A stretch of 64,000 bases of DNA from DATBJJ01 sp963750915 (GTDB taxonomy: Bacteria > Acidobacteriota > Vicinamibacteria > Vicinamibacterales > 2-12-FULL-66-21), in the NCBI GenBank assembly GCA_963750915.1, contig CAVVSF010000007.1:1178001-1242000 (forward strand), written 5' to 3'. Both the position numbers and the translations under genes were made by a program. Positions 13,866-24,596 of the stretch are shown in pieces; the stretch's first letter is position 1, and each line of letters starts with the position of its first letter. The notes under the pieces were generated by a model. The model was not told the DNA's origin, did not search any database, and was given only the letters and a program-made list of their open reading frames with translations.

Positions 13866-14075
13866 AAGTGGTCACCCGCCTTGCGGCGAGCAAACTCTAA
13901 CGTTGATCGCCTGTTGAAAATGGCTCTCTAACGTTGTTCAGTTCGTCAAGTTATAGGTGGTTCACAGCCCGACCGCCTTGGTGAACTACACCCGGCTGCC
14001 GGTTGATGCTGCGCCACCCGCTGATACTCGACGGGTCATCTCCGTCGTCGCTCTTGCGAGCGCCGACGAGAGAAA

Positions 14076-14112
14076 CTGTGCTTGCACGTTCTATCTAGTT
14101 TTCAAAGAACCG
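14076..14112 (-). other. 5' arm of the 16S rRNA processing stem with boxA-like core
   Basis: This is the inverted partner of 12192-12228. On the minus strand it contains GGTTCTTTGAAAA, which resembles the boxA antitermination element of rRNA leaders. Confidence 0.8.
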
Positions 14113-14166
14113 GCGCGTCTTGCATCCCCCCGCCGCGCTCAATTTCGTCGTCAGGGGAACCTTACA

Positions 14167-14195
14167 ATCCTACTAAGCTGCCTTCCCGGTGTCAA
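14167..14195 (-). promoter_or_regulatory. rRNA operon promoter P2
   Basis: On the minus strand a perfect TTGACA (14190-14195) is followed after exactly 17 bases by TAGGAT (14167-14172). It lies just upstream of the 16S leader and downstream of the hairpin at 14300-14332. Confidence 0.8.
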
Positions 14196-14299
14196 CAGCT
14201 TTTTCGATGCGCCGCAGGTTTTCTTAGAACCGAAGGACCGAATCGAAAAGGACGAGCTCTGACGGGGACGAACCCGAGGCCAGGAACTTCTGTCGACGC

Positions 14300-14332
14300 A
14301 AAAAATTTGCTCCCGGTAAAACTGGAGCAAAT
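14300..14332 (-). terminator. Terminator-like hairpin between the two rRNA promoters
   Basis: On the minus strand a perfect 9-bp stem ATTTGCTCC / GGAGCAAAT (14324-14332 with 14305-14313) is followed by a T tract. It could end tyrS transcription. It also lies about 30 bases downstream of the expected P1 start, so it may attenuate P1. Confidence 0.75.
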
Positions 14333-14370
14333 CATCCGGCCAACCCGGCCGGGGCACGCTCAGTCCGTTC

Positions 14371-14399
14371 ACTATAGTAAACCGCGCCGGACGTGTCAA
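14371..14399 (-). promoter_or_regulatory. rRNA operon promoter P1
   Basis: On the minus strand a perfect TTGACA (14394-14399) and TATAGT (14371-14376) are separated by exactly 17 bases. It begins 23 bases past the tyrS stop. Confidence 0.85.
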
Positions 14400-14421
14400 C
14401 CTCCGGCGCCGCGCCCAGGGA

Positions 14422-15816
14422 TCAGGCCGGGGAATCCGCCACCAGCCGCTCCTCCTCGAGCACGAAGACCCGCGATCTCAGCGCCGCCGCGACCTCCCGC
14501 GCCCGCGACAGCGCCGCGTCGCGCGTCCCGTGCGGCACATCGACCTGCCCCTTATTCTGCATCAGAATCCACGCCTGACCCGCCTGCACCGGAATCGTCG
14601 TCACCAGGACGTCGTTCGCCTGCAGGACGTGGATCCGCAGGATCTGCCGGCCGACCTGCAGCAGGAACGACCCCTCGCGCTCGACCGGCGTCCGGACCGC
14701 GGTGAACTTCTCGCCGTTGATGCGTACCGCCCCCTGCTGCACCTTGCGCGTCGCCTCGCTGCCCGACTTCGCCAGCCCGCACTCGAGCAGCAGGTGCTCG
14801 ACCTGCGTCCCCGCCAGCATCGGCCGTTCAACCACATCGTCGGGTACGCCGCCGCGCGAGCGACGCTCGAAGTCCTCGGCCGCCTGTTCGGCATCCTGCG
14901 GGCCGTGGAAGTCGCGGACGATCGTCATCGCGAGGTCCGATTTCGCCCGCTTCGGATGCAGCTCGCCCGATTCGACGGCGCGTTGGCGGGCGTCGATCTG
15001 ATCGGGCGTGAGGTCCGTCAGCAGCGAGTAGTACTTCCACATCAGCTCGTCGGAGATCGACATCAACTTGCCGAACATCTCCGACGGCAGCTCGGTGACG
15101 CCGACGTAGTTGCCGGCGCTCTTCGACATCTTCTCGACGCCGTCCAGCCCCTCGAGCAGCGGCGTCGTCATGACGACCTGCGGCTCGAGGTCGTAGGCCG
15201 GCATCAGGTCGCGGCCGACATTGAGGTTGAAGAGCTGATCGGTGCCGCCCAGCTCCACGTCTGCCTTCAGGAACACCGAGTCGTAGGCCTGGGCGAGCGG
15301 ATAAAGGAACTCGTGCAGCGCAATGGGCTGGCCGCCCTCGTAGCGCTTCTTGAAATCACGCCGCTCCATCATCTTGGCGACGTTGTACTGCGCCGCGAGC
15401 CGCACCCAGCCGAAGCTGCCGAGCGGCTCCAGCCACTCGCTGTTGAACCGCACCTGCGTCCGGGCCGGGTCGAGGATCTTGAAGACCTGGGTCTGATAGG
15501 TTTCGGCGTTCTGCTGGATCTCCTCCGGCGTGAGCGGCGGCCGGGTCTTGGATCGTCCGGTCGGATCGCCGATCAGGGCGGTGAACGAGCCGACGACGTA
15601 GACGACCGTGTGGCCGAGATCCTGGAAGTGCTTCATCTTGCGGATGAGCACGGTGTGCCCGAGATGCAGGTCTGGCGCGGTCGGATCGAAGCCGACCTTC
15701 ACCACGAGCGGACGGCCTGTCGCCGCCGACTTCTCGAGTTTGAGCCTGAGCTCGGCGGCGCGGACGACGTCGACGCAGCCCTTGGTGAGATATGCGAGTT
15801 GTTCGTCGACTGTCAT
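14422..15816 (-). CDS. tyrS: Tyrosyl-tRNA synthetase with an extra C-terminal DUF2188-like segment
   Basis: The open frame from ATG 15816 encodes 464 residues; upstream in-frame codons lie in unrelated sequence. HLGH (the HIGH motif) and KMSKS are intact, and the TyrZ-like class I core is followed by an S4 RNA-binding domain (about residues 335-395). The protein charges tRNA-Tyr in the cytoplasm. TyrS should end near GRQILRIHVLQA, yet the frame continues for about 65 residues resembling DUF2188 (AWILMQNKGQ...AREVAAALRSRVFVLEEERLV). In the neighbouring frame a TGA overlaps a GTG at this junction, so the tail may really be a separate overlapping small gene joined by a one-base error. Confidence 0.9.
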   Translation of the reverse strand: MTVDEQLAYLTKGCVDVVRAAELRLKLEKSAATGRPLVVKVGFDPTAPDLHLGHTVLIRKMKHFQDLGHTVVYVVGSFTALIGDPTGRSKTRPPLTPEEIQQNAETYQTQVFKILDPARTQVRFNSEWLEPLGSFGWVRLAAQYNVAKMMERRDFKKRYEGGQPIALHEFLYPLAQAYDSVFLKADVELGGTDQLFNLNVGRDLMPAYDLEPQVVMTTPLLEGLDGVEKMSKSAGNYVGVTELPSEMFGKLMSISDELMWKYYSLLTDLTPDQIDARQRAVESGELHPKRAKSDLAMTIVRDFHGPQDAEQAAEDFERRSRGGVPDDVVERPMLAGTQVEHLLLECGLAKSGSEATRKVQQGAVRINGEKFTAVRTPVEREGSFLLQVGRQILRIHVLQANDVLVTTIPVQAGQAWILMQNKGQVDVPHGTRDAALSRAREVAAALRSRVFVLEEERLVADSPA

Positions 15817-15896
15817 GGCAGAGCGCCATATTATGACGCATGGGTACCTGCCGGCGCCCGACGGCGGCGAGACGCGCGTCGCGGGCGGCCTGACGA

Positions 15897-16769
15897 ATGC
15901 CCGCGAACGCTCTTCCAACCCGCACGCCAGTCCGCGCGTCAGGCGGCGGCCTGACCCGGCGCGACCTGCTGCGGGCGCTGACGGCGGTCGCTGCCGGCAC
16001 CGCCGTCGGCGGCTCGGCCTTCGGCTTTCTCTACGAACGTCATCAGATCGAGATCACCCGGACATCGTTGTCCGTCGCCGGGCTGCCCGACGGCCTCGCC
16101 GGACTGCGCGTCGGCTTCCTCACCGATCTCCATCGCAGCTCCACCGTCCCGGCCGAGCTCATACGCTCGGCGGTGCAGCTGCTGATGCAGGAGAAACCGG
16201 ATCTGATCGTGCTCGGCGGCGACTACGTGACCCATGGCGAGCGCCGATTCGTCCCGCTGGTCGCCGAGGATCTCGCACCGCTGTCGGCACCGCACGGCGT
16301 CTTCGCCGTGCTCGGCAACCACGATGACGACCGTGACATGCCGACGGCGCTCGCGAACCGCGGCATCGAGGTGCTGCGCGACGCGCGCACGCGGCTGACG
16401 CTGCGCGGCGAGACACTCGACATCCTCGGCATCAGGTACTGGACACGGAAGCTGTCGGACCTGACGCGCCTGGCGCGCGGTGCCGCGCCGGCAACGATGT
16501 TCGTCGCGCATACGCCGGCGCGGCTCACCGAAGCGGCGCAACTGGGGCTGCCGATGATGTTGAGCGGCCACACCCACGGCGGCCAGGTGGTGCTGCCGGG
16601 CCTCGGCGCCGTCGCGGCGAAACACTTTCCGATCATCGCCGGCCACGGCAGCCTCGAGAACACGTCGGCGTTCGTCAGCCGCGGCGTCGGCACGGTCTAC
16701 GTCCCGGTTCGTCTCCGGTGTCCGCCCGAAGTCGCGATCCTGACGCTGCGACCGGCAGACGTTTCCTGA
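15897..16769 (+). CDS. Tat-exported calcineurin-like metallophosphoesterase
   Basis: This 290-residue protein begins with a Tat signal (LTRRDLLRALTAVAAGTAVGG). The metallophosphoesterase motifs appear in order: TDLH (D-x-H), GGDY (G-D), GNHDD (G-N-H-D/E), a metal-binding histidine in VAHTP, and SGHTHGGQ (G-H-x-H). This matches the YaeI-like branch often acting on UDP-diacylglucosamine-type lipids or other phosphoesters, but the substrate cannot be read here. Twin-arginine export suggests it folds with its two metals before crossing the membrane. It diverges from tyrS with an 80-base gap. Confidence 0.88.
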   Translation: MPANALPTRTPVRASGGGLTRRDLLRALTAVAAGTAVGGSAFGFLYERHQIEITRTSLSVAGLPDGLAGLRVGFLTDLHRSSTVPAELIRSAVQLLMQEKPDLIVLGGDYVTHGERRFVPLVAEDLAPLSAPHGVFAVLGNHDDDRDMPTALANRGIEVLRDARTRLTLRGETLDILGIRYWTRKLSDLTRLARGAAPATMFVAHTPARLTEAAQLGLPMMLSGHTHGGQVVLPGLGAVAAKHFPIIAGHGSLENTSAFVSRGVGTVYVPVRLRCPPEVAILTLRPADVS

Positions 16770-16814
16770 ACGCTGCCGATGCGAAAGCTGGTTTCGCGGC
16801 GATTTTCCAGACGC

Positions 16815-16912
16815 GCGAGCGAGCGAAGCGAGCGAGCCACGCGAACGGAGCGCGCCGTCGAAGCGGCGCGCGAGAGAGCGTGTCGGGGAGTCCGAGGGGC
16901 GAAGCCCCTCGG
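16815..16912 (+). repeat. 98-bp dispersed repeat, copy 1
   Basis: This is 97% identical (three mismatches) to the inverted copy at 30049-30146. It contains GAGCGAGCGAAGCGAGC, an 8-bp GC hairpin (GCGCGCCG / CGGCGCGC) and a terminal 9-bp hairpin CCGAGGGGC-GAA-GCCCCTCGG. It lies between the convergent stops of the phosphoesterase and purN. Confidence 0.93.
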
Positions 16913-16925
16913 TTAAAACGGTTCG

Positions 16926-17556
16926 CTATCTCGAGGGGGACGCCGGCACGAAGCGCCGGCCCTGCAGCGTCCAGCCGCCGTCGAGCAGCGTCCGCACCGC
17001 TTCGGGGTAGAGGCGGTGCTCCTCGATGAGGATGCGCGCGGACAGCGTCTCCGGGCGTATCGTCGGCCCGGACCGGGACCGGCGCCTGCAGCACGATCGG
17101 ACCGTTGTCGAGCTCCCGGGTCACGAGGTGAACCGTCGCGCCGCTGATCTTTACGCCATGCTCGAGCGCCTGTCCCTGCGCGTTGACACCGGGGAAGCAC
17201 GGCAGGAGCGAAGGATGGATGTTGAGGACGGCGTTCGGGAAGGCATCGAGCAGCGTTGCGCCGACCAGGCGCATGAAGCCGGCCAGGCAGACGAGGCGCA
17301 CGCCGGCGGCCCGCAGCTCGTCGACGACCGCGGCTTCGAACGCCTCCCGGCTCGGGAAGCCGCGGTGTTCGACGACAACGGCGCGAATGCCAGACGCCCG
17401 CGCCCGTTCGAGACCGGCGGCGTCAGCGCGATTCGCGATCACGACGCCAATCGTCGCCCGCAGCCGGCCTTCGGCAATGGCGTCGATGAGCGCCTGCAGG
17501 TTGCTGCCCCGCCCCGAGATGAGGACGCCCAGCGTCCGCGCCTCTGTCGCATTCAC
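16926..17556 (-). CDS. purN: Phosphoribosylglycinamide formyltransferase, one frame break
   Basis: PurN transfers a formyl group from 10-formyl-THF to GAR in IMP synthesis. The N-terminal part (ISGRGSNLQALIDAI, AGFMRLVG, NIHPSLLPCFPG with the catalytic Asn/His) reads normally from ATG 17556. One extra base in the run at 17053-17055 shifts the frame at ADDTP. In the shifted frame the protein continues ETLSARILIEEHRLYPEAV and ends RRFVPASPSR at the stop 16926-16928, giving 209 residues, normal for the family. Without the correction the frame would run through the 98-bp repeat. A sequencing insertion is likelier than a pseudogene. Confidence 0.88.
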
Positions 17557-17582
17557 GTCTGTAACTCCCGTCCCTGCCGACG

Positions 17583-17606
17583 GGGGTCAGACCCAGATCT
17601 GACCCC
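17583..17606. repeat. GGGGTCAGA inverted repeat, copy 1
   Basis: GGGGTCAGA and TCTGACCCC (9-bp arms, 6-base loop) lie two bases past the purM stop, in the 52-base purM-purN gap. The same core occurs at 60190-60225 and 63436-63456. Confidence 0.85.
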
Positions 17607-17608
17607 GG

Positions 17609-18631
17609 TCACACATAACTGACGCCGGCGCCAGGCTCGATCCGGCCGATCCGCACGGCGCCTGGCTCGCCGGCCGACGCGAGCAGCGTCAGCAGGCGCG
17701 CGGCGTCACGCTCCGCGCACGCCACGATCAGGCCGATGCCCATGTTGAACGTCCGCAGCATGTCGGAGTCAGGGACGCCGCCGGTCTTTTGCAGCCACTT
17801 GAAAAGCGCCGGCACCTGCCACGCGGCGCGATCGATGACGGCGCCGGTGCCGCTCGGCAGGATCCGCGGCAGGTTGTCGGTGATGCCGCCGCCGGTGATG
17901 TGCGCCATCCCCTTGATCAGGCGCTCGCCCAGCAGCGGCCGGACCATCGGCAGATAGGATCGATGCGGTGCGAGGAGCGCGGCGCCGATCGACTCGCCGA
18001 GCTCGCCGACGCGATCGCCCGGCGCCAGCCCGGCCTGCTCGAACGCGATCTTCCGCGCCAGCGAGTAGCCATTTGTGTGCAGCCCCGACGACGGCAGGCC
18101 AATGAGCACGTCCCCGGCCACAATGCCCTTGCCATCGATCAGCGCGTCGCGCGCGACGACGCCGACGATGAAGCCGGCGACATCGTACTCGCCGTCGGCG
18201 TAGAACCCTGGCATCTCCGCCGTCTCGCCGCCGAGCAGGGCGCAGCCGTTGTCGCGGCAGGCCGCGGCGAGTCCCTGTACGATCTGCACGGCGACGTCGG
18301 GGTCCAGCCGCCCGGTCGCAAGATAGTCGAGAAAGAACAGCGGCTGCGCCCCCTGGACGAGGATGTCGTTGACGCAGTGGTTGACGAGATCGACGCCAAT
18401 CGTCGTGTGCACGCCGGTCATGAACGCGACCCGCAGCTTGGTGCCGACGCCGTCAGCGCTCGCCACCAGCACGGGATCCGTCACCCCGGCCTGACCGAGC
18501 TGGAACAGCCCGCCAAACGAGCCGATCTCCGACAGCACGCCCGGCGTGAACGTGCCGCGCGCCAGCGTCCGGATTCTGCGCACCACTTCGTTGCCGGCGT
18601 CGATGTTGACGCCCGACTGCTTGTAGTCCAT
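17609..18631 (-). CDS. purM: Phosphoribosylformylglycinamidine cyclo-ligase
   Basis: This 340-residue AIR synthetase closes the imidazole ring of FGAM using ATP. Family sequence is clear throughout: DYKQSGVNIDAGNEVV at the start, ASADGVGTKLRVA for ATP/phosphate binding, GVDLVNHCVNDILVQGAQPLFFLDY, GGETAEMPGFY, and HITGGGITDNLPRILP. Length and ends match the usual enzyme. It is co-directional with purN (52-base gap containing a palindrome). A 14-bp tandem repeat lies just upstream of its start. Confidence 0.97.
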   Translation of the reverse strand: MDYKQSGVNIDAGNEVVRRIRTLARGTFTPGVLSEIGSFGGLFQLGQAGVTDPVLVASADGVGTKLRVAFMTGVHTTIGVDLVNHCVNDILVQGAQPLFFLDYLATGRLDPDVAVQIVQGLAAACRDNGCALLGGETAEMPGFYADGEYDVAGFIVGVVARDALIDGKGIVAGDVLIGLPSSGLHTNGYSLARKIAFEQAGLAPGDRVGELGESIGAALLAPHRSYLPMVRPLLGERLIKGMAHITGGGITDNLPRILPSGTGAVIDRAAWQVPALFKWLQKTGGVPDSDMLRTFNMGIGLIVACAERDAARLLTLLASAGEPGAVRIGRIEPGAGVSYV

Positions 18632-18642
18632 GCCTCGGTCTG

Positions 18643-18684
18643 TCGCTAGAAGATGTTCGCTAGAAGGTGCTCGCCAGAAGATGC
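18643..18684. repeat. Three tandem copies of a 14-bp unit
   Basis: The units TCGCTAGAAGATGT, TCGCTAGAAGGTGC and TCGCCAGAAGATGC are adjacent with no spacer. They end 11 bases before the purM start codon, in the purM leader. Confidence 0.85.
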
Positions 18685-18720
18685 CCGGTGGTCGATGCCC
18701 GCATCCGGCGCGTCGGGTTC

Positions 18721-19974
18721 CTAGAACTCGAGCTTCCGGATGAGCGTATCGGCGACGGTGCGCTCCGGCGATCCGGCAGCCGACTGCCAGTAGGTCCGCC
18801 GCACGGTCGCGAAGAAACGTTCCTCTTCGAAATCCTCTTCGAGCATGTCGAACGCCTCGCGCAGCAGCTCGACGCCCGGCTCACGCAGCACGTCCTGCGC
18901 CAGCATCTTCATCAGCAGCGGCGTGTTGCGCAGCGCCAGTGTCCCAATCGACAGCGCGATCGGCGCCCGCACCGGGTCCTGCGTCGGACCGCCGAGGGCG
19001 ATGAGCTCCGTCGCCGCGTCTTCGCGACCGGCGACGGCGAGCACGCTCAAACCGGATGCGGCCGAACGAACCAGCGACTGGAAGCCGATGTTCGCGATCG
19101 AGAAGCGCAGCGAGTCGACGATATAGGGCTGATGCGAGGCGCAGTTGACGCCAAGGAGGCAGATCGCGGCGGCGATGCCCGGCTGCGATTCGCGCGGCGC
19201 CGTGCGCTGCAATCCGGCCAGAACCGGCAACGCGGTCTTGTCGCCAATCTTGCCGAGAGCCAGCGCCGCGTCGTCCTGCAGCGGGCCGTCGACCTTGGCA
19301 ACCTCGAGCAGCGGCTTGAGCGCGTAGGTGGCACGGTGATCGCCCAGCGCTTCGATGACGACGCTGCGGAAGAAGGCCTGGCCCTGCATGACCAGCTTCT
19401 CCATCGTCTGGCGAACCTTGGGATCGTCGGCGTGTGCCGCCAGCGCGCGGGTCAGCGCCGGCCGGACAAACTCCGATTCCTCGCTGTTCAGCGCTTCGAG
19501 AAGCCGGGGGACGACCGTCTTGTCGGGGTTGCCCTCGAAATAGGCGTAGGCGACGGTGCGGAGGCGGTCGTTCTTGTCGGCGATCGCCGAGACCATCAGG
19601 TCGCGCGTGCGCGGGTCGTTGAACCCGGACAGGATGACGAGCGCGCGATAACGAACGTACTGATCGGCGTGGGCCTTGACCGCCTGCGTCAGCGCCGGGA
19701 TCGCCGTCGCCGGCTCGGCGCGTCGCACGATGCGCGCGGCCGGAGAGCGCACGGCATAGTCGATCGAGCTCAGGTTGTTGATCGCGGTGCGAAGCTGCTC
19801 CGCCGTGACCGGCCCCTGCGCTTCAGGCGCGGCCGCTTTCGGGGCAGCGACCGGCGGGGCAACGGGCGGCTTGACCGGCGGTTTCGCCTGGCTCGCCGGC
19901 GGCTGCGGCGAGCGCGCGAGCCCGGTCGAGGCGACGGCGAGGGCGAGAAGGGCGGAGACAGCGAGTTGGCGCAT
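18721..19974 (-). CDS. Exported HEAT-repeat protein
   Basis: The protein is 417 residues from ATG 19974, chosen because MRQLAVSALLALAVASTGLA is a good signal peptide; the longer frame adds a non-signal sequence overlapping purF. A Pro/Ala/Lys-rich linker (about residues 25-55) is followed by repeated paired helices (PALTQAVKAHADQYVRYRALVILSG, PVLAGLQRT, LLEVAKVDGPLQDDAALALGKIG). This is typical of HEAT/armadillo scaffolds that bind other proteins. It sits between purF and purM on the same strand, 8 bases after purF, so it rides in the purine operon without an obvious link to purines. Confidence 0.85.
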   Translation of the reverse strand: MRQLAVSALLALAVASTGLARSPQPPASQAKPPVKPPVAPPVAAPKAAAPEAQGPVTAEQLRTAINNLSSIDYAVRSPAARIVRRAEPATAIPALTQAVKAHADQYVRYRALVILSGFNDPRTRDLMVSAIADKNDRLRTVAYAYFEGNPDKTVVPRLLEALNSEESEFVRPALTRALAAHADDPKVRQTMEKLVMQGQAFFRSVVIEALGDHRATYALKPLLEVAKVDGPLQDDAALALGKIGDKTALPVLAGLQRTAPRESQPGIAAAICLLGVNCASHQPYIVDSLRFSIANIGFQSLVRSAASGLSVLAVAGREDAATELIALGGPTQDPVRAPIALSIGTLALRNTPLLMKMLAQDVLREPGVELLREAFDMLEEDFEEERFFATVRRTYWQSAAGSPERTVADTLIRKLEF

Positions 19975-19982
19975 GCGAATCG

Positions 19983-21383
19983 TCAGTCGACGTTCTTGAG
20001 CGCGAGCTGAAGGTATGCCTGCTCGTTGCGCGGGAAGGCGACAGGATAGACGCCGGTGTAGCACGACGTGCAGTACGAACCCTGCTGGGTGCCGACGGCC
20101 TGGCGCAGGCCATCGAGGCTCAGGTAGGCGAGGCTGTCGGCCTCGACGTACTTGCGAATCTCCTCGGCAGTGTGCGTCGCGGCAATCAGCTCGGACCGGC
20201 TCGGGGTATCGACGCCGTAGAAGCAGGGGGACACCGTTGGCGGGCAGCTGATGCGCAGGTGCACCTCGCGCGCGCCGGCGGCCTTCACCATCTTGACGAT
20301 CTTGCGGCTCGTCGTGCCGCGCACGATCGAGTCGTCGAGCAGGATCACCCGCCTGCCTTCGAGGATGCTGCGGACCGGATTGAGCTTGACGCGAACGTTG
20401 AAGTGGCGGATCGACTGCTGCGGCTGGATGAACGTCCGGCCGACGTAGTGGTTGCGGATCAGCCCCATCTTCATCGGCAGGCCCGCTTCCTCGGCAAAGC
20501 CGATGGCAGCGCAGACGCCGGAGTCCGGGATCGGCACGACGACATCCGCAGGCGCCGGCGCCTCGCGGGCGAGGATGCGTCCGAGTTCGGTGCGCACCTC
20601 GTTGACGCTGCGGCCGAAGACGTAGCTGTCGGGCCGCGAGAAGTAGACGTGCTCGAAGACGCAGTGCGAGAGCGGCTGGGCCGGAAACGGCTTGATCGAT
20701 CGCACGCCGCTGTCGCTGATGACGAGAAGCTCTCCCGGCTCGACGTCGCGTATGTACTGCGCGCCGATGAGGTCGAGGGCGCAGGTCTCGGAGCAGACGA
20801 TCCAGGCATCACCGAGACGGCCGAGCGCGAGCGGACGGAACCCGTTCGGATCGCGGGCGGCAATCAACCGGTTCTTCGTCAGGAGCGCGAGCGAGTAGGC
20901 ACCGCGTACCTGCGCGATGGACTCGACCAGCGCCTCTTCCACCGAGGCCGCCTTCGAGCGGGCGTAGAGATGCAGGATCACCTCGGTGTCGCTGCCGCTC
21001 TGGAAGATCGAGCCGTTGCGAACGAGCTCGTCGCGCAGCTCGCGCGCGTTGACGAGGTTGCCGTTGTGCGCGACCGCGATCTGGCCGTGGGCGCAATCGA
21101 TGAGGAAAGGTTGCGCGTTCTCCAGCTTGCTCTCGCCGGCTGTCGAATAGCGGGTGTGGCCGATCGCGATGTGCCCGGGAAGGCGCTCCAGGCTGTTCTC
21201 GTTGAAGGCATCGGCGACCTGGCCCATGGCGCGCGAGACGCGCAGCTTCTCGCCGTCCGCCGTCGCGATGCCGGCGCTCTCCTGCCCGCGATGCTGCAGC
21301 GCGTAGAGGCCGAGATACGTGAGGTTGGCGGCCTCGGGATTGCCGAAGATGCCGAAGACTCCGCACTCGTCTTTAAATGGCAT
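19983..21383 (-). CDS. purF: Amidophosphoribosyltransferase
   Basis: PurF makes phosphoribosylamine from PRPP and glutamine, the first committed step of purine synthesis. The start at 21383 places MPFKDE as a propeptide before catalytic Cys7 (CGVFGIFG). The glutaminase region (LQHRGQESAGI, GHTRYSTAG) and the PRPP loop (VILLDDSIVRGTT) are intact. The C-terminal GSYCTSCYTGVYP resembles the cysteine pair that holds the [4Fe-4S] cluster in the Bacillus-type enzyme. The protein is 466 residues, normal. The frame is open another 264 bases upstream but only through low-complexity sequence. Confidence 0.96.
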   Translation of the reverse strand: MPFKDECGVFGIFGNPEAANLTYLGLYALQHRGQESAGIATADGEKLRVSRAMGQVADAFNENSLERLPGHIAIGHTRYSTAGESKLENAQPFLIDCAHGQIAVAHNGNLVNARELRDELVRNGSIFQSGSDTEVILHLYARSKAASVEEALVESIAQVRGAYSLALLTKNRLIAARDPNGFRPLALGRLGDAWIVCSETCALDLIGAQYIRDVEPGELLVISDSGVRSIKPFPAQPLSHCVFEHVYFSRPDSYVFGRSVNEVRTELGRILAREAPAPADVVVPIPDSGVCAAIGFAEEAGLPMKMGLIRNHYVGRTFIQPQQSIRHFNVRVKLNPVRSILEGRRVILLDDSIVRGTTSRKIVKMVKAAGAREVHLRISCPPTVSPCFYGVDTPSRSELIAATHTAEEIRKYVEADSLAYLSLDGLRQAVGTQQGSYCTSCYTGVYPVAFPRNEQAYLQLALKNVD

Positions 21384-21552
21384 TCGCTCGCGCCTCCGGC
21401 GGACGTTGCTGGTGAGCTGCCGAGCGCCGAAGGCGCGCGGCGTCCTTGCCACCCCTGGTACAGCTTGCGGCACGCCTGTAGCCCCTGCGGCACGCCCAGG
21501 CATCCCTGCCTGCCGTCCCTGGAGCAAATGACTCGCGGTGTCGGTCTCCATT

Positions 21553-23791
<2,239 letters not shown>

Positions 23792-23797
23792 GTCGGT

Positions 23798-24511
23798 CTA
23801 CGCACTCCTCAACGCACCCTGCCTCGACAGGGCGTTGACCACCGATTCGAACAGCACCAGGCCGTCAGCGCTGCCGAGCACGCGCTCGCAGGCCCGCTCC
23901 GGGTGCGGCATCAGGCCGACCACATTGCGTCCCTCGCTGCAGATCCCGGCGATGTTGCGGACCGAGCCGTTCGGATTGGCGGCATCGCTCGTCCCGCCCT
24001 GCGCGTCGCAGTAGCGGAAGACGATGCGGCCGCTCGACTCCAGCGCGTCGATCACCTCGGGGCCGGCGAAGTAGTTGCCTTCGCCGTGAGCGATCGGCAG
24101 CTGCAGCACCTGGCCGGGCGACGCCGCCTGCGTGAACGGCGTGTCCGTGCGCTCGACCTTGACGCCGACCATCTCGCAGTGGAACTTGAGGTCGCGATTG
24201 CGCAGCATCGCTCCGGGCAGCAGCCCCGCTTCGAGCAGGATCTGGAAGCCGTTGCAGATGCCGAGCACCGGTCCGCCCTGGCGCGCGAACTCGGCGACGC
24301 TGCCCATCACCGGCGAGAAGCGGGCGATGGCGCCGGTCCGCAGGTAGTCGCCGTGCGAGAAGCCGCCCGGCAGGACGACGACGTCGGCGCCGGCGAGGCT
24401 GGTGTCCTTGTGCCAGACGAACGCGGCTTCCTGGCCGAGGACGTGCTTGGCGGCGTGGTACGCGTCGTGGTCGCAGTTCGAACCGGGAAAGACGACGATG
24501 GCGAATTTCAT
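23798..24511 (-). CDS. purQ: Phosphoribosylformylglycinamidine synthase subunit I (glutaminase)
   Basis: This 237-residue class I glutamine amidotransferase supplies ammonia to PurL. The start is ATG 24511 (MKFAIVVFPGSNCDHDA). The nucleophile is the Cys in GPVLGICNGFQIL; the His and Glu of the triad are in GLMPHPER. It is spaced 6 bases from purL and 85 bases from purS, consistent with one operon and a PurSQL complex. Confidence 0.97.
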   Translation of the reverse strand: MKFAIVVFPGSNCDHDAYHAAKHVLGQEAAFVWHKDTSLAGADVVVLPGGFSHGDYLRTGAIARFSPVMGSVAEFARQGGPVLGICNGFQILLEAGLLPGAMLRNRDLKFHCEMVGVKVERTDTPFTQAASPGQVLQLPIAHGEGNYFAGPEVIDALESSGRIVFRYCDAQGGTSDAANPNGSVRNIAGICSEGRNVVGLMPHPERACERVLGSADGLVLFESVVNALSRQGALRSA

Positions 24512-24596
24512 GGTCAGTTTCCAGCTGCCAGGTCGCAGTGTCCAGCCGCGCCGGCGCCAGTGGTCCACTGGTCACCCGCGGCTGGCGACGGGATGA

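Noticed and set aside
21400..21545. Low-complexity GC-rich stretch upstream of purF, considered a sixth heptamer array
   Set aside because: It has CGTGCCGCA-like near repeats, but I could not find a consistent 7-base step or a clear inverted half.
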